Part shown: piece after piece, positions 23,111 through 36,104 of the stretch | Layout of the letters: each line of letters begins with the position of its first letter | Position numbering within the stretch: the first letter of the stretch is position 1 | DNA from: Carallia brachiata | Lineage: Eukaryota; Streptophyta; Magnoliopsida; Malpighiales; Rhizophoraceae | Reading direction: 5' to 3' | Assembly: GCA_021464245.1 (NCBI GenBank) | Contig: JADCRB010000071.1 | Coordinates: 1,364,001-1,428,000, forward strand | Length of the DNA: 64,000 nucleotides | The notes under the pieces: generated by a model | Seen by the model: only the letters and a program-made list of their open reading frames with translations | Databases searched by the model: none | What the model was told of the DNA's origin: nothing | Made by a program: the position numbers and the translations under genes

Positions 23111-25613
23111 AATTATTATGCTCCCAGCACGTGTTACAGAAATTTCTTTTTACTAAACTTGATTTTAGTACGATAAGCATTCATTTGATGAGAAAAATCG
23201 GAGGCCGAAGAATTAATTATAGGTGATAAGATTGTCAGAATCACGAACTTGTTTCAGAATGATCCAGCTCTTCGTCGAAATCCAAACCCCAATTCAAGGA
23301 TTGGAAAATGTTTATATCCTGAATACCCTCAGAACGTGGGTCCCATTAAATAAAAAAGAATATTGTTCTCGTCAAAGATCAGTAGATGTGCTAGGTCAGT
23401 TAAATATTTAACTAAAATAAGAGAATGTACAACTAGATGAATTTTGACATTTTTAATAACCCGCTGCAAAAGATCTCTTTACTTGTTACACATTTTGATG
23501 TATTGGTAGCAAATCTACTGATGTTTTTCTTTTTGGTTTGTGAGATATAACTTTCTAATTTCTCCACTCTCTCACAAGTTTCACTGTTTCTTTCTTCTTT
23601 TTTTTTTTTTTTTTCATGGAGGCCTAAATCATAAAGTAAAATAAACTTCTAACTAGGTACCACTCGGAGTTATACTATTTTGATGTTGTCTTGGTATAAG
23701 TGGAACATCACTCCGATGGGGTTTCACTGTTTCTTTCTCTCACTCAAACCACTGATGGCTGATGGCTGATGGTTTTTACTTGAATGAAAAGCAATGAGCA
23801 ACACTACTGCAGAGATGTTGCTAAACTGCAAAAAGCAAAATCCATCTGAATCTACTGGTCATAAAATCAAGCTCTTCAAGGATTCGGATGCCAATCCATT
23901 GGCTAGAATCTATTATCGCTGCCAAAAAAGCAAAAGCAGAAAATTCCCTTTGTCCGAATTGCAGGAACTAAGAAGGGACGAAATTCCTACCAACTTTATG
24001 AGAGTCTCGGTTTAGTATTTCCATATACATGGTTATAGATATATGAAGAAACGCACAACATGCTTATTTACGTATATCCACTGGAGAAGCTAATTCAGGA
24101 TAATTCCATTTTTAACGAAGAATTACCAAACCGAGAAAGAAAATTTAATAGCAGACCGTATGCAGTGGCGCAACCAAAACCCTTGGGTCACCGATGCAAT
24201 TTTACTTACGGAGACAAGAGCCCTAATACCCGGACAGAGTGGTTGTGTCAAGGAGGGTAACGAGGTTATTTGACAGTTTTATTTTTTATTTTTCAATTTT
24301 AATTTGGTACACATTAATTTTGAATTTTGAATATGAATATAGTCCTTATATACATGTTATTTATTACGTATCAGTTTGAATCTATTGCACATCATCTTAT
24401 GGATTTTCCCATTGTACACATAAAACATTTCTTCAAAAGAATTGAAAGTTAGCGGATCTACCATCAGTTTTATTATCTCTCATCTCTCTTTACCGAAAAT
24501 CAAAATTATTTATCATATAAAGATAGTGTGACGTTAACATATCAGATTTTAGTTAAATTTACATGATATCATCATGACGTATGTTTGAAAAACTGTTTTT
24601 TGATTAAAAATTTTTAAAATTAAATTTAGAGTAAAAATAAATATATTTGAAATTTAAATATTTTTATAAAAAAATTCAAAAAAAAAAAAGCCCTCACTCC
24701 TTTTATGCGTGGGCAGGGCGCGCCCAATAATAGTGCCCTTTTACTTATGGGACGCACCGACGCGTGGGGCAGTGCCCTTTTGCTTACGGAATAAAAAGAA
24801 AATCATAAATGGGCAAATGGCTATAAGCTAGGCCCACGAACTTACAGTATCCAAACGGCCTGAACCCAATCATACTAATATGGTGAATGGCGAAGCCATG
24901 CACAATGATTTGGGCATAAAAATTGTTTATTGATGGGGAATCCGAAAGGACCAATCTTCATCAATCAAAACTCAGAAAATCCTGCACAACCGCCTCATAA
25001 TGTACCACAAATACATCAAACAATCTCTAATAAGATTATCTTCTTATAATGTTTATATAATCTTTTTAAATTATATCATTCTCGATACTCTACAATATGT
25101 AAATTGCATGCTGAAAACACTTTTATAATTTCTTCAAATTAATTTGTTACTAATTAGATCTCTTCATTAATATTTTTTTCCCTTTCGTTGAAAACAACTA
25201 TTATTGTTATTCCAACCGTCCAAACAGAATCATGTAAAACGTCATAAATTCGCAATCCCTGAAACTTAATTATGCTGTTATGCACATGTAAATCATAGAT
25301 AAATCCACACATCTTACCTTTTGCTATAGAAAATGAAGTGGCGGCCGTATGAAGTCACAATCAAGGCTTTCATGGTTCACTTCGCTTCTGAAAGCGAGTG
25401 ATTGTAAGACATTCGTCTACATAGGTTGGCACGTCTTGAAGGACACTAAATTCTAGCAACCGAACACTGTGGATTTATCGCTGTCTCAGTTTCAGAAACG
25501 TGCAAAACCTCTGTGTTTCCATCTCTTTGCTATCCTTCTCCAACCTTCTCTTATATTAATGCGGTATGTCAGCATCCTCTGCCAGGACAATTCATTCTGC
25601 AAAAAAAAGAAGA
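23111..25613. other. Gene-poor interval before the NPF pseudogene
   Basis: I find no recognisable gene. A 73-codon ORF at 23794-24015, rich in Lys and Ser, has no motif I know. At about 24736-24790 a short direct repeat, AGTGCCCTTTT(A/G)CTTA, occurs twice 34 bp apart beside a GC-rich patch (GGGCGCGCCC), unlike the AT-rich surroundings. The rest is AT-rich. Confidence 0.5.
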
Positions 25614-27835
25614 ATGGAGAGGGCTACAGAAACAAAACAAGCGACCCACGATCTTCAGAAGAAAAAGGGTGGCCTTAAGACCATGCCTTTCATTATGGGT
25701 AACTTTTGATGTCGACATTGACTTTATTGTTTTTTTTTTCTTATTTGAAGTATATATTTTCCCAAAAAATGACATCGAATATTGACATTTTTGACATAAA
25801 TATTTTCCTAGTTTCCTTTTTGATGCGAAGTCCTTAGCGAATTAGTGTGCGCTATCAGAATCATGTCTCAGCGATTTTTTTGTTAAATTTTGTGTTTGCG
25901 CAGCTAATGAAGTGTTTGAGAAGGTAGCTAGCGTTGGTTCTCATGCAAATATGATTTTGTACCTGACACGCGTGTATCACTTAAGCATCGCCACTGGGAG
26001 CACCATATTGTTTCTTTGGTTAGCCATATCCAATGCCACGCCAACCTTGGGGGCTTTGCTGTCTGATTCTAGCTTTGGCCGTTTTCGGGTGATCGCAATC
26101 GGATCAATCATCAGCTTTTGTGTAAGTCAAATCCAATTTCTTCCATTTCACAATCTGGAAATTTCTGTCAGTCCCGCATCTTAGTCTCCAATTCCAGGTC
26201 CCATGTAATAATATATAGATCAATGGCTGTCCTAATTTGGCTTTTCAACAAATCTGTTGTTTCACCCTTATCTCACAGGGACTGGTGGTGCTATGGTTAA
26301 CAGCAATTATTCCAGGCGCTATGCCTCCTCATTGCAGGAAAATCAATGCATGTAAAGATCTGTAAACCCCAACACCAGCACAGTTGCTGTTTCTCTTCTT
26401 GTCATTTGTCCTGATGGCCATAGGCGCTGGCGGCATTCGATCGTGTTCCCTAGCCTTTGGTGCAGATCAGTTCGACGATCCCAAGAAACCCAAAAATGAT
26501 AGGGTCTTGCAGAGATTCTTCAATTGGTATTACACTGTCATCTTAATCACAGTCATGATTTCGGTGATTTTGGTCGTCGCTATCCAAGTTGCAGCTGGTT
26601 GGATTATAGGCTTTGGAATACCTGTAGCGTTCATGTTCTGTTCGGTTGCTATGTTTCTCTTGGGTTCGCCGTTCTATATCAAATTGAAGCCGAATACAAG
26701 CTTGCTTACTGGCTTTGCACAAGTCATAGCTTCGGCTTGGAAGAACAAGAACGTGAGGAGCCACCCTCGGATTCCGTCCATTGGTACCATCAGAAAGGAT
26801 CAAAATTTGACAAGCCTTCAAAGAACTTAGGTATACTAATTTTGATCAATCTTCCAACTTTTTTCTTATTGTACTTTTGCCACCATACATATATAGTATA
26901 TAAACAAAGCGCGGCATTCATCATGTCCACTTCTTGTCAGGTTTTTTAACAAAGCTTGCCTCGTCAAAAATCCTGAGAAAGATTTGGACAGCTGCGGGTT
27001 GGCTACAGATCCCTGGAACCTTTGCACGGTTAGACAAGTGGAAGAGTTCAAAGCATTGGTCAAAGTCCTTCCAATTTGGTCCACAGGAATCATGATCGCT
27101 GTGACTCTGAACCAAAATAGTTTCCATGTGCTCCAGGCAGGGACTATGAACAGGCACTTCGTTGGTAAAGTGAAAATCCCGGCAGCCTCTTACGGGGTTT
27201 TCGCAATCCTCACTCTGACCATTTGGGTTGCCCTCTACGATCTAGTTTTGGTTCCCCTGCTAGCCAAGTTCACCAAAAACCCACGCGGACTAAGCAATAA
27301 ACAGAGGATGGGGATCGGACTATTCGTGTCCACTATAGCCACTTTCGTGGCAGGAGCGGTAGAGCACAAGCGGCGAGGAATGGCAATCAGGGAGGGACAG
27401 GAAGATAAACCTGACGGCGTGGTCGACATGTCGGCAATGTGGCTAGTGCCACAGCACTGCCTTGTCGGTATAGCAGAAGGTCTAAATGCGATTGGCCAAA
27501 TAGAGTTCTATTACTCCCAGTTTCCAAAAACGATGTCCACCATTGGAGTCTCACTCTTCTCGCTTGGCACGGCGGCGGGGAACGTTGTGGGGGCGATTAT
27601 ATTGGCAATTCTTGCTAATGTGACCAGAAAGGATGGCCATGTCAGTTGGGTGTCAAATAATCTCAACAGAGGTCACTATGACTACTATTATTGGCTACTT
27701 GCTATTTTGAGTGCGGTTAATATCTTCTACTATTTGAAATGTAGCAATGCCTATGGCAGTGATGACAGAAAGATTTGGGATGATGGTGATGCTAATGATA
27801 GAGAAGAAAGTCAAGAAAGGCATCAATTTGCATGA
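25614..27835 (+). pseudogene. NPF1-type (NRT1/PTR family) transporter, disabled
   Basis: Proton-coupled transporter of the NRT1/PTR family. Relatives move nitrate, peptides or hormones across membranes. Four exons: 25614-25698, 25904-26121, 26279-26830 and 26941-27835. Family marks are NEVFEKVAS after the first exon (the ExxEK motif), GAGGIRSCSLAFGADQFD, PIWSTGIM and the closing membrane-helix run. The wording of these motifs is closest to subfamily 1 (inference). Three lesions break the frame: a TAA at 26363-26365; a one-base-type frameshift at about 26756-26760, after which the expected PPSDSVHWYHQKG continues in another frame; and a further frame mismatch at the exon 3/exon 4 junction. The rest is well preserved, so decay is recent, or the lesions are assembly errors. 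No full-length protein is expected as read. Confidence 0.85.
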
Positions 27836-30800
27836 TCACATGTACCAGCTGCTGCTTAATACAATGTTTTGCGTATATACTTGTTATTTTTACTTTTTTC
27901 TTTATACCATATAAATTTATTTTATCATTTTTTATTGGAAATAAACATATTTAAGTTTTTATTTTTCACTCACATCTAAAATTAAATTAATTTAATTCAT
28001 ATTTTAAATTAGTCAAAATAGAAATCTCTTAGACAAATTAAAGATAAAGTTCAATAAAAACAAAAATTTCCAATTGCAAATTAGTATAATAGTATTAGAC
28101 ATAGATGTCAAAAAAACTCAGACATTGGAGGGCTCGAAGGCATGTATAACCTCATGGTATCTCTTCTTTCTTAAGAACCGAATAAGTTTAAAAAATTACT
28201 TATGGGCACAGCTTTATCAACTATGTACTATTGTGCGTAAACAGACTTTGTTAAGGACGACGAAAAAAAAACAACAAACTAATTGGGTGTAACGCAAGAA
28301 ACTGCTTTGTTTGGCCTGCTTAGCATTCGATGAAAATTGGAGCTCTTTCAATAATATTCTTGTAGTTGTCCTGACGCAAATAGGAAAGCGGCCGGAAAGC
28401 TATAGGTCGGAGCTTAAAAAACAAAGGTTTAGTGAAGCATTTTCGAAAGGTTTATCAAGAAGAAGAATACAAAATTTTGAGAATTTTTATTTTGACTTCT
28501 TTTTTTAAGTGGGTATAATTTATTTATAATTTTACACCATATAATAAATGAGGTTTACTTAAATAAAAAAATTGAAAATAATATTTGAATAATGTTATAT
28601 TATAAGTTAATTTGTTAAAAAAAGTAAAATTAATAAAGATCACATATTTTAAGTGTCTGTTGAAAGTCAATGTACGTGAATAAGTTATTTGTTAGTATAG
28701 TTGAAGTGAGATTATGGTGACTTTCTTCAAATTGTTAGACGGAGGAAATTGTTGGACTTGACACTTCGTCGTGGAGGTCCGATGACTTTTTGTGGTTTAA
28801 TAATATAGAAATTATTTGACATTTACATGAGAGAGTCAAGCCTACAAAAATTTTGCAAGAAAAAAAACAGTTCGAACTAAAATTCAAAAAGTTACTTTAT
28901 CGCTTGGATTTGCGCTGTTTTTTTTTTTTAATGAGATTTTGCAGGGTAATTAGTTGTGCAAAGTTAAGAGAATTGATGTGAAAATTTTCCCATTTTAATG
29001 GGCAAGGGGGATTAATTTGTACTTTTGTAATTTGCACAACCTACAAGTACAACGTAATTGCACGTAACGAATGATGCATTATTGCTAAAAAAAAAAGGAG
29101 TACATACCAAAGTTAAAATAATAAAGAAAGGATACATTTGCTAACATCTAAGCCTGCAGGCTGCATATTATTATAGCAAGAATGGCCTCCGGTCCATTCT
29201 ATCCAATTCCACGAAAATATTTTAAATCAAGTTTCCTATTGGCTTGTAAATTAACTTTTACAACGTGGACTTGTATGTTATTACATCCAAAAAAAAAACT
29301 ACTGCCAGTCGTTTAGATCCAGAATATCAACTTTCTTTGATTCCTTTGTTTCCTTTGTTTTCCTTGATCATACCTACCAGTTGTTTAGTTAATGAATTAC
29401 TCCCTACTTTTTGAGTTTTTTTGTCCTCGGGACATTGACGGCAATCACTCGCAGGCCTATCAAACAACCGCCCGATGTAGAATTTGCATAATTTTCGGAT
29501 GTAGGAATGAAAAATATGATGCCGATTGATTGGTTCTAATAAAATATAATTTAAGACACCATTTATTTATCATTTTAAATAACTGTTAAATAATTATTAT
29601 TATACAATATATTTAACGAAATATATAATAAATAATTAAAAATATGAGATTCTTCACAATAATATACAATATGATATGTTAGACGAAATTATATAACTCA
29701 ATATAAAAATTAAAATAATAACAACGAAAAAAATTAAAAATTCATTCATTAGTTAGAAAGTCATAGAAATTATTTAACTGACAGTTAAAAAGTATTTTCT
29801 TTATTTTTATTAAATTGTAATATATATATATATATATATATATATTTTTATAGAATATATATATATATATATTTTTTTCCACGTATATAAAGTTGCAACT
29901 TACTTGGAATTTAAAAGAAACACAATTGTATATTTAAAACTCGTTAATATTGTAGCGAAAGTGGGGAAGTCTCATTAGACCCAACAATAATTGTGTCGTG
30001 GGTCTGCTCTTGAAAGCAGTTGAACGAGATTCAGACAAACAAAAATTACTTTAGTCTCGGTCGACAGATTCAATGATCGTTATATTCATGATAAATTGTT
30101 TTGTTATTTTAAAAAAAAATAAGACATTCTTTTAACTCAATTGATTGGAACAATATGTTAAAATCTTTTGATCTTATACTAAAATTTTAATTATTTTGTT
30201 TTTTTGGTGACTTTTTCAACTTTCCTTCTAACAAAAAAAAACAAAAAGTGATAAAATGTTGGAGAAACGAGTTTCATTATATAGGTTCTTAATTTAATAC
30301 AAAATAGATATATTTGTATTGGAGGAAAAGTATATGGTCAGACGTTTGGCCATCAAAATAAAATAAAAAAATTTTAATTTTTTTTTGAAAAACAAAGTTT
30401 AAAAAATAATAAATATGTTTAAAATAAAATTAAATATATTTAAATTTTAATTTTCCTTAAAAAGAAGTATGATTATATTTTAATCACAAACGTACAGTCA
30501 TAGAATAAACCCCTTTTGTATTATCACGGTGACTGACAACACATTAAAAAGTGAAAACCAAATGGAATCAACAATTAAAAAAATTTATTAATAATAAACA
30601 TATTTTTGTTCGGTTATCATTCGAAATCGGTTCAGTTCCACTTAACCCCTAACGACCACGTATCAAAATTGAACACGTACAATTAAATACTAAGATTTTG
30701 GTAGGCAGATAGATAATTTAGTCAAAAAATATCTTTTATTTTCTTTTTTTTAAAATTAAATATTAAATATACTTAATATTACAGTTATCCCAAATTTTAA

Positions 30801-30900
30801 TTTAAAAAAATTTATTTTTTTTATTTTCTAATACTCAGCTTAACGGATTTTGACTCACTCTGTCTACCTGCAGTTATTGCAATTAATAATTGTTGTGTGT
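27836..30900. other. AT-rich intergenic region
   Basis: No gene is supported. Short ORFs at 28074-28292 and 28311-28508 show no motif. There is a long (TA)n run near 29820. The remainder is AT-rich sequence with many A and T runs. Confidence 0.5.
29819..29872. repeat. (TA)n microsatellite
   Basis: Two TA runs separated by TTTTTATAGAA. Confidence 0.9.
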
Positions 30901-30949
30901 AACGTACAAGATAGTAGTCAAACAGCAAAATGGTGCTTCGGATGAACGT

Positions 30950-31285
30950 GTTTCGAGTGCGAGGAAAAGAGGAGAAAGAAAGGGGAAAGAGGAAAAAAAA
31001 AAAGAAAGTGAATAAAAAATAAAATTATTTAGTGTGATGGAGAAAATTAAAAAAAAGAAAATAAGTAAATGAAAAGATAAATAGTAATTTGTGAGAGAAA
31101 AAAATGGGAAGAAAATAAAATTATTTAGAGTGATAAAAAAAGTCAGAGAAAGACGTTATGATAAAAGAAAAAATAAATAGTAATTTATGAAAAAAAAAAT
31201 ATATAAAAAATAAAATTATTTAAAATAATAAAAAAATAATAATAATTATATTTTTTTTTCTTTCTCAATTTTTTCTCACAACTAA
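30950..31285 (+). repeat. AT-rich element with ~95-bp internal repeats, copy 1
   Basis: Two full units and one partial degenerate unit of about 95 bp, each with AAAATTATTTAG near its start and AAATAGTAATTT(G/A)TGA near its end. The same unit recurs at 44.2-44.65, 55.99-56.33 and 56.37-56.70 kb. It is non-coding and probably a MITE family. The right end is TCTCACAACTAAACA-like, as in the copy ending near 56335. Confidence 0.65.
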
Positions 31286-31299
31286 ACATAACAAAAAGG

Positions 31300-31851
31300 T
31301 CGTTTGCGTGGGTAAATGTGGTTGCGCCAAGCTCCGAGCGTTCGCTGCCCGGTAAATTCAAACCCTATTATCAATCATTTTGGTCTCCAGGACTTCGTTT
31401 CTACCGTTATGATTTCAATTCTTTTCAGCTACTTAAGTGGAATTAAATGTACATTATTACGTCAAAAAAATAAAAAAATTAAATGTACATTTATTTTTAT
31501 AAGCTTACAAACGGTCTCAAGTATTATAGTAGATAGTTAAAATTTGTAATTTTGATTATTTAATATAAATAGTTTGATTTACTTTACACCAGCGTTATCC
31601 CTCATTTTTTTTCTTATTTTATGAATTAAAAGAAAGGTAAATGTTGGTGGGTCAAAATTTTGCCAGTGCCCCACCTGGGAGTTGGCAAAAAACATTTTTG
31701 CAGTTTTTTCTTTAAATTAAAATTTAAGAAAAATTAATTATATTTAAAATAACCCTGTATTTAATTTTTTTTAACAAAAAATACTCTATTTCCTCGGACG
31801 CCAAAAGTTCCTAAAATGTAGCTAATAATAGATACATCTGCAGTCTCTGCC
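31300..31851. other. Upstream flank of the peroxiredoxin gene
   Basis: AT-rich, with no conserved ORF. A CCAAA-type patch and the TATA box (next entry) lie at its right end. Confidence 0.4.
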
Positions 31852-31858
31852 TATAAAC
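31851..31858 (+). promoter_or_regulatory. TATA box of the peroxiredoxin gene
   Basis: CTATAAAC lies about 100 bp upstream of the ATG at 31956. This is a suitable distance for a core promoter with a leader of about 70 nt. Confidence 0.55.
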
Positions 31859-31955
31859 ACTGCTCGCAGTTCTAATAGAGTCCTCGCTTTTCGAGGACGC
31901 CGTAGGACCGTCAGATAAAGGACGAAGCAAATCAGGACCGTTCGTCAATCAAATT

Positions 31956-33511
31956 ATGGCTCCGGTTGCCGTCGGCGATAAGTTGCCGGAGGGAACAATC
32001 GCGTACTTCGACGAGGACGATGAGCTGCAGCAGGTGTCAATTCACTCTCTCGCCGCCGGCAAGAAGGTGGTCGTCTTTGGTGTTCCCGGTGCTTTCACTC
32101 CCACTTGCAGGTCGGAACCCACTCTCGTTTTCAGAAGAAAACTTTTGTGCTTTCTGTTAAAATTTTAGTTCTTCTTATTTGGTTTTGTGGTTATGTGGGG
32201 TAAATTTTGTGGGGTTTGTCGGTTTTATGTGTAGCTTGAAGCACGTGCCAGGGTTCATTGAGAAAGCAGAAGAGCTGAAATCGAAGGGCATTGCTGAAAT
32301 TCTCTGCATTAGTGGTCCATTTCTCACTTTTTGCTCAGCAATTCTTTTTCTCTGAATAATAGTGTTATTATATTCATTTGGTGATTGTTTTGTTGGATTA
32401 TTCACTGTAAAGTAGATTACTTTCGAAGTGAGTATTTAATTCTGTTGCTTTGCGGAATCTGAGATCGCCAAAGTATCTCATATTGGGATTCATATGGTTT
32501 AGGCTCGTCACGAACTATATAGAGATAGTTGAGTGATCAATAAAGGGAAGTAAAAAGAAAGGGAAGACAGACAAAGAAAAGCATACCTTAACTTATCTTT
32601 TAAGGGAAACGAGGAGACCCGATGATTCAACATTCCATCCGATGTATTTGTCCGTTTTGAACTGTTTGGGAGGACAGCGTCCTGGTTTTCTACTTTGAGG
32701 GGAATTGGGGGGAGTTTATGGGAAAATAATTTGCATGGCTTATTGAGTTGTTTGGGGATGGGTTCGAAAGTTTGGATTGAGAACGGGTGAATGATGAAAA
32801 TGTGAAATTGTGTTTTGGCCTATGTTTTCAATTATGCTTGGCATTAATCAAATTTATACAGTTCCCAGTAATTGGATCCCACTTGATTATATGTTTCGCT
32901 TGCTTATACAACTGAGTGCTTGTGATGGCCTGGCATAAGGTGTCCTTGAGATTGGGGTGTGGATTCAGGATCTTCTCATTTGTTTTAAGTTATTTTCCTT
33001 GGACTTCTTTTTCTTTCTGGTCTATAAAGTCAAGGATGCATTTTTTATTATGGGGATCTAGCACCAGTTACTAGCAACGTGGTATTCAAGACTTCAAGTC
33101 AATATTGTTGATTTACTACTGCTTTGTATCAACTAAGAATGTATGATATATTTTCATTTGTCTTTGGACGCTATGTTTTTAAGGACTTAGATACAAGATC
33201 TTCTCTGTTGTCATTTTACCAAAATCAAACTAATTAGTATTCCAATCTCATTTGCAGTTAATGACCCTTTCGTGATGAAGGCTTGGTCAAAAACCTACCC
33301 AGAGAACAAGCACGTCAAGTTCCTCGCTGATGGCTCTGCAACGTACACCCATGCTCTTGGTCTTGAGCTTGACCTCACGGAGAAGGGACTGGGCACTCGG
33401 GCCAGGAGATTTGCTCTCTTAGTAGATGACCTTGAGGTGAAGGCTGCAAATCTTGAAGAAGGTGGCAATTTTACTGTCTCCAGTGCTGACGATATCCTCA
33501 AGGCTCTCTAA
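31956..33511 (+). CDS. PRXIIB: Type II peroxiredoxin, cytosolic (PRXIIB-like)
   Basis: Thiol peroxidase that reduces hydrogen peroxide and alkyl hydroperoxides, recycled by thioredoxin or glutaredoxin. Exons are 31956-32110, 32235-32314 and 33258-33511, with canonical GT-AG borders and consistent phase. They give 162 residues, the usual length of the short cytosolic form. The peroxidatic cysteine is Cys51 in PGAFTPTC and the resolving cysteine is Cys76 in AEILCIS. Conserved [10 protein letters not shown] and RRFALLVDD blocks follow. There is no transit peptide, so it should be cytosolic rather than plastid (IIE) or mitochondrial (IIF). I chose the first ATG after the TATA box; it gives the family's normal N-terminus MAPVAVGD. 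It appears fully intact. Confidence 0.95.
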
Positions 33512-33660
33512 ATCTTCAGATGCTCATAAATCCCTCCAGCTGTTAAGTCTTTTTGTTGGTGCTACTCTTGATGTTATTGTGGATCTCAAAGCCTGCCCGT
33601 TGTGTTGGAGTAAATTTGAAGTCTTTTGTTTCTTGTTTGTATCGTGTGATATGGTGATGA

Positions 33661-33666
33661 AATAAA
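33661..33666 (+). promoter_or_regulatory. Polyadenylation signal
   Basis: AATAAA, 150 bp after the peroxiredoxin stop codon and downstream of a T-rich stretch. Confidence 0.5.
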
Positions 33667-35958
33667 AGAACTGTTTCTTATCTAGATGGATACCGGCAAG
33701 AAGCACAATGCGGGCATTGAAGTTAAAATCCGATAAAAAATAATAATAATAAAATAAAATAGTTTTAACAGGAAGGTATTATCTCGAAGTATTAGTTTTA
33801 ATAGTAAATCAGCGTATTTTTCACATAATCGACTTGAGTTTGAATATCTGCATATGTGCCTTTTCCTTTGCACGTGCTGGGTGGCCTTACTCCAACGTGA
33901 GCTTGAAGGTTTAGTCCAAGGTGCGATGTGTGTTTCAGATTCGACAATTGTTTGGTAAGTTGTGACAAAATATCGTTTGGACTCATCAATGTTGAAGTAG
34001 TAAATTTTTATTAGAGGAGATCAAATGAGGACGATCACAGTTAACCATTAACTTCAATTTATAGGTATAGTAATTGATATATTTATGATGCATTTAAAAA
34101 AAAAAACACACGCACAAAATGCATCTCGTCGAAGTGCCAATCACAGATTGATGGGATTTGGCTAAATTATGGCCGACAATATATAAAGGAGGATTCCTGG
34201 GTTTTTAACTTTTTTATGTGCAGTACATTTAGGAGCTTCACACCTATTGTTTTAATCGTCGTGGGGTTTCGCACATACGCATGTCATTTGCCAGCAGTCT
34301 ATGAGTTCCTCTAGATTATCACATCGATTAGGAGACTATTAGTTTGATGCAGATTGCACAAATACACCTCCAAATTATTTTTTTTAAACAAAAAAGAAGG
34401 AAAAACATTTGACGTAGGGAAGAGATGGAGAGTCAAGCTTCATTACCATAGCCATTCTCCTGCTGCAATCCCTTGCGGATTTGGATTCACGTTCACAAGT
34501 TATAAAAATGAGCTAATTCGACTCATTTAACGTATGATTCAATTTAATTCAATTTTAAATATAAATGAAAACAAAATTTTAAGTGATGTTAAATTGGAAA
34601 AAAAAATACAATAAATTTATATATAGTGTAATATCATATGTATGTTATACTTAAAAATATTTGAGTAAAATTAACAAATATCTGTATATTATGTCTATTT
34701 CGTTGCAAACTTTTTACAATAGTTTGAAGTACCGAACGTTATCATAGAGTTCCATATAATCAGTTGAAATTTTTCAAGAAATTCAAAGGTCAATTTTATG
34801 ATTACGTTCCAGCACACGCGTCCGGAGATATATCGTTTCATCCGACTCGTCGGTAAGCCGGGAAACTAAGAAGGTGGGCTGGGCTCAAATTGTCTGTTTC
34901 TGTTAAATGGGAGATATAAGCTTACTCAACTCGTCATGACCATCTGCTGCCGTGGCCCAAGTTAATACATAATATACTACTGTTGAGTTGTCCGTCCAAT
35001 AAATAGAGTTTTTATTCGTGAAGTTGTTTAGATTGGAATACCCAAAAAAAAAAGCTGTTGGGTTTCGCCAAGCACATTAAGTTCCGTTAATGCATGTAAT
35101 GTGGCATAATTTATTAATATTTCTTTTAGTGATTTCTAATTTCCATTAGTGATAGAGTGTGTCTGTTTGTTTAAATGGTTTAGAATAGTTAAAAAATAAT
35201 AACAACAAAAGTAATTATAGATAATTTACACGCTTTTAAAGGTAAAAATGGTACCAGAGAAAAGATATTGGAGGGCAAATTGATTGTATTTAGCCATAAT
35301 ATATAGAGCTAAATGGGTGTCAATTATGGCGTGTTAGCCATTAAGAAATTCATGATGGCAGCATGGACTGGATCGTGATGAGCCAAACTTAACATCACGC
35401 TTTTTCACTTCCACAATGTTTGCCAGTTCAAAAAAAATGTTGTTAATTGTCATCAGCCAAACATATTCTACGGAGCTAACAAAAGTAATAATAGCATGTA
35501 AAGTATTGCTGTGATGATACATTTGGTGTGATGTAACGTAATACGATGGAATATAATCATTTAATTTTAAAATATAAGTTTCATCGATTAAATCTTGGAA
35601 GCTATTAAATATAAGACCATTTTACTAGTTAGCAACTGCCAGTATCACCACCATTTCCGACCCAAAAACAGATTCACGCAAACTCTTTTGTCTGATAATT
35701 ATTGGTACGGTAAACTCATGCGATACCATTTTTTTTTTCAGTACGATATGTCACCGTCGGTGCACGAACGGGCTGAAAATTTGCGTTGGCACCAGCCTCT
35801 TTGTCAGCTACTATTGTGTTTGTAGCCATATATAATATGAATAAAACTTCTTGGCAATGATAACAAAGAAAAGACACACGTAAAATATGTAATGGTATAT
35901 AACGTTGAATTGTTAAAAAAATGAGTAATAGATACAGTTGTATATTTTTTTATATTGT

Positions 35959-36104
35959 CACGTGGCAGATGTAAAAGTATTTAAAAAAAAGTTAAATCTT
36001 GGTTGTCGGCGTTGTCAATTTTAAAATTGGCAACACTAACGCAGAAGAAAAATTTTCTTCTTTTTCTTTATGATTTTTATATGGGAAAAGAACCCTATAA
36101 ATAG
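35959..36104 (+). promoter_or_regulatory. Orphan promoter-like cluster (G-box, palindrome, TATA)
   Basis: A G-box CACGTG sits at 35959-35964. A 24-bp palindrome with one mismatch (half-site GTTGTCAATTTT) is at 36011-36034. A TATA box CTATAAATAG is at 36095-36104, followed by a CT-rich leader. No long ORF follows within about 600 bp. It may be a remnant LTR or the promoter of a non-coding transcript. Confidence 0.35.

Noticed and set aside
23794..24015. 73-codon Lys/Ser-rich ORF
   Set aside because: No family resemblance and no promoter or splice context. Mentioned only in the gap description.
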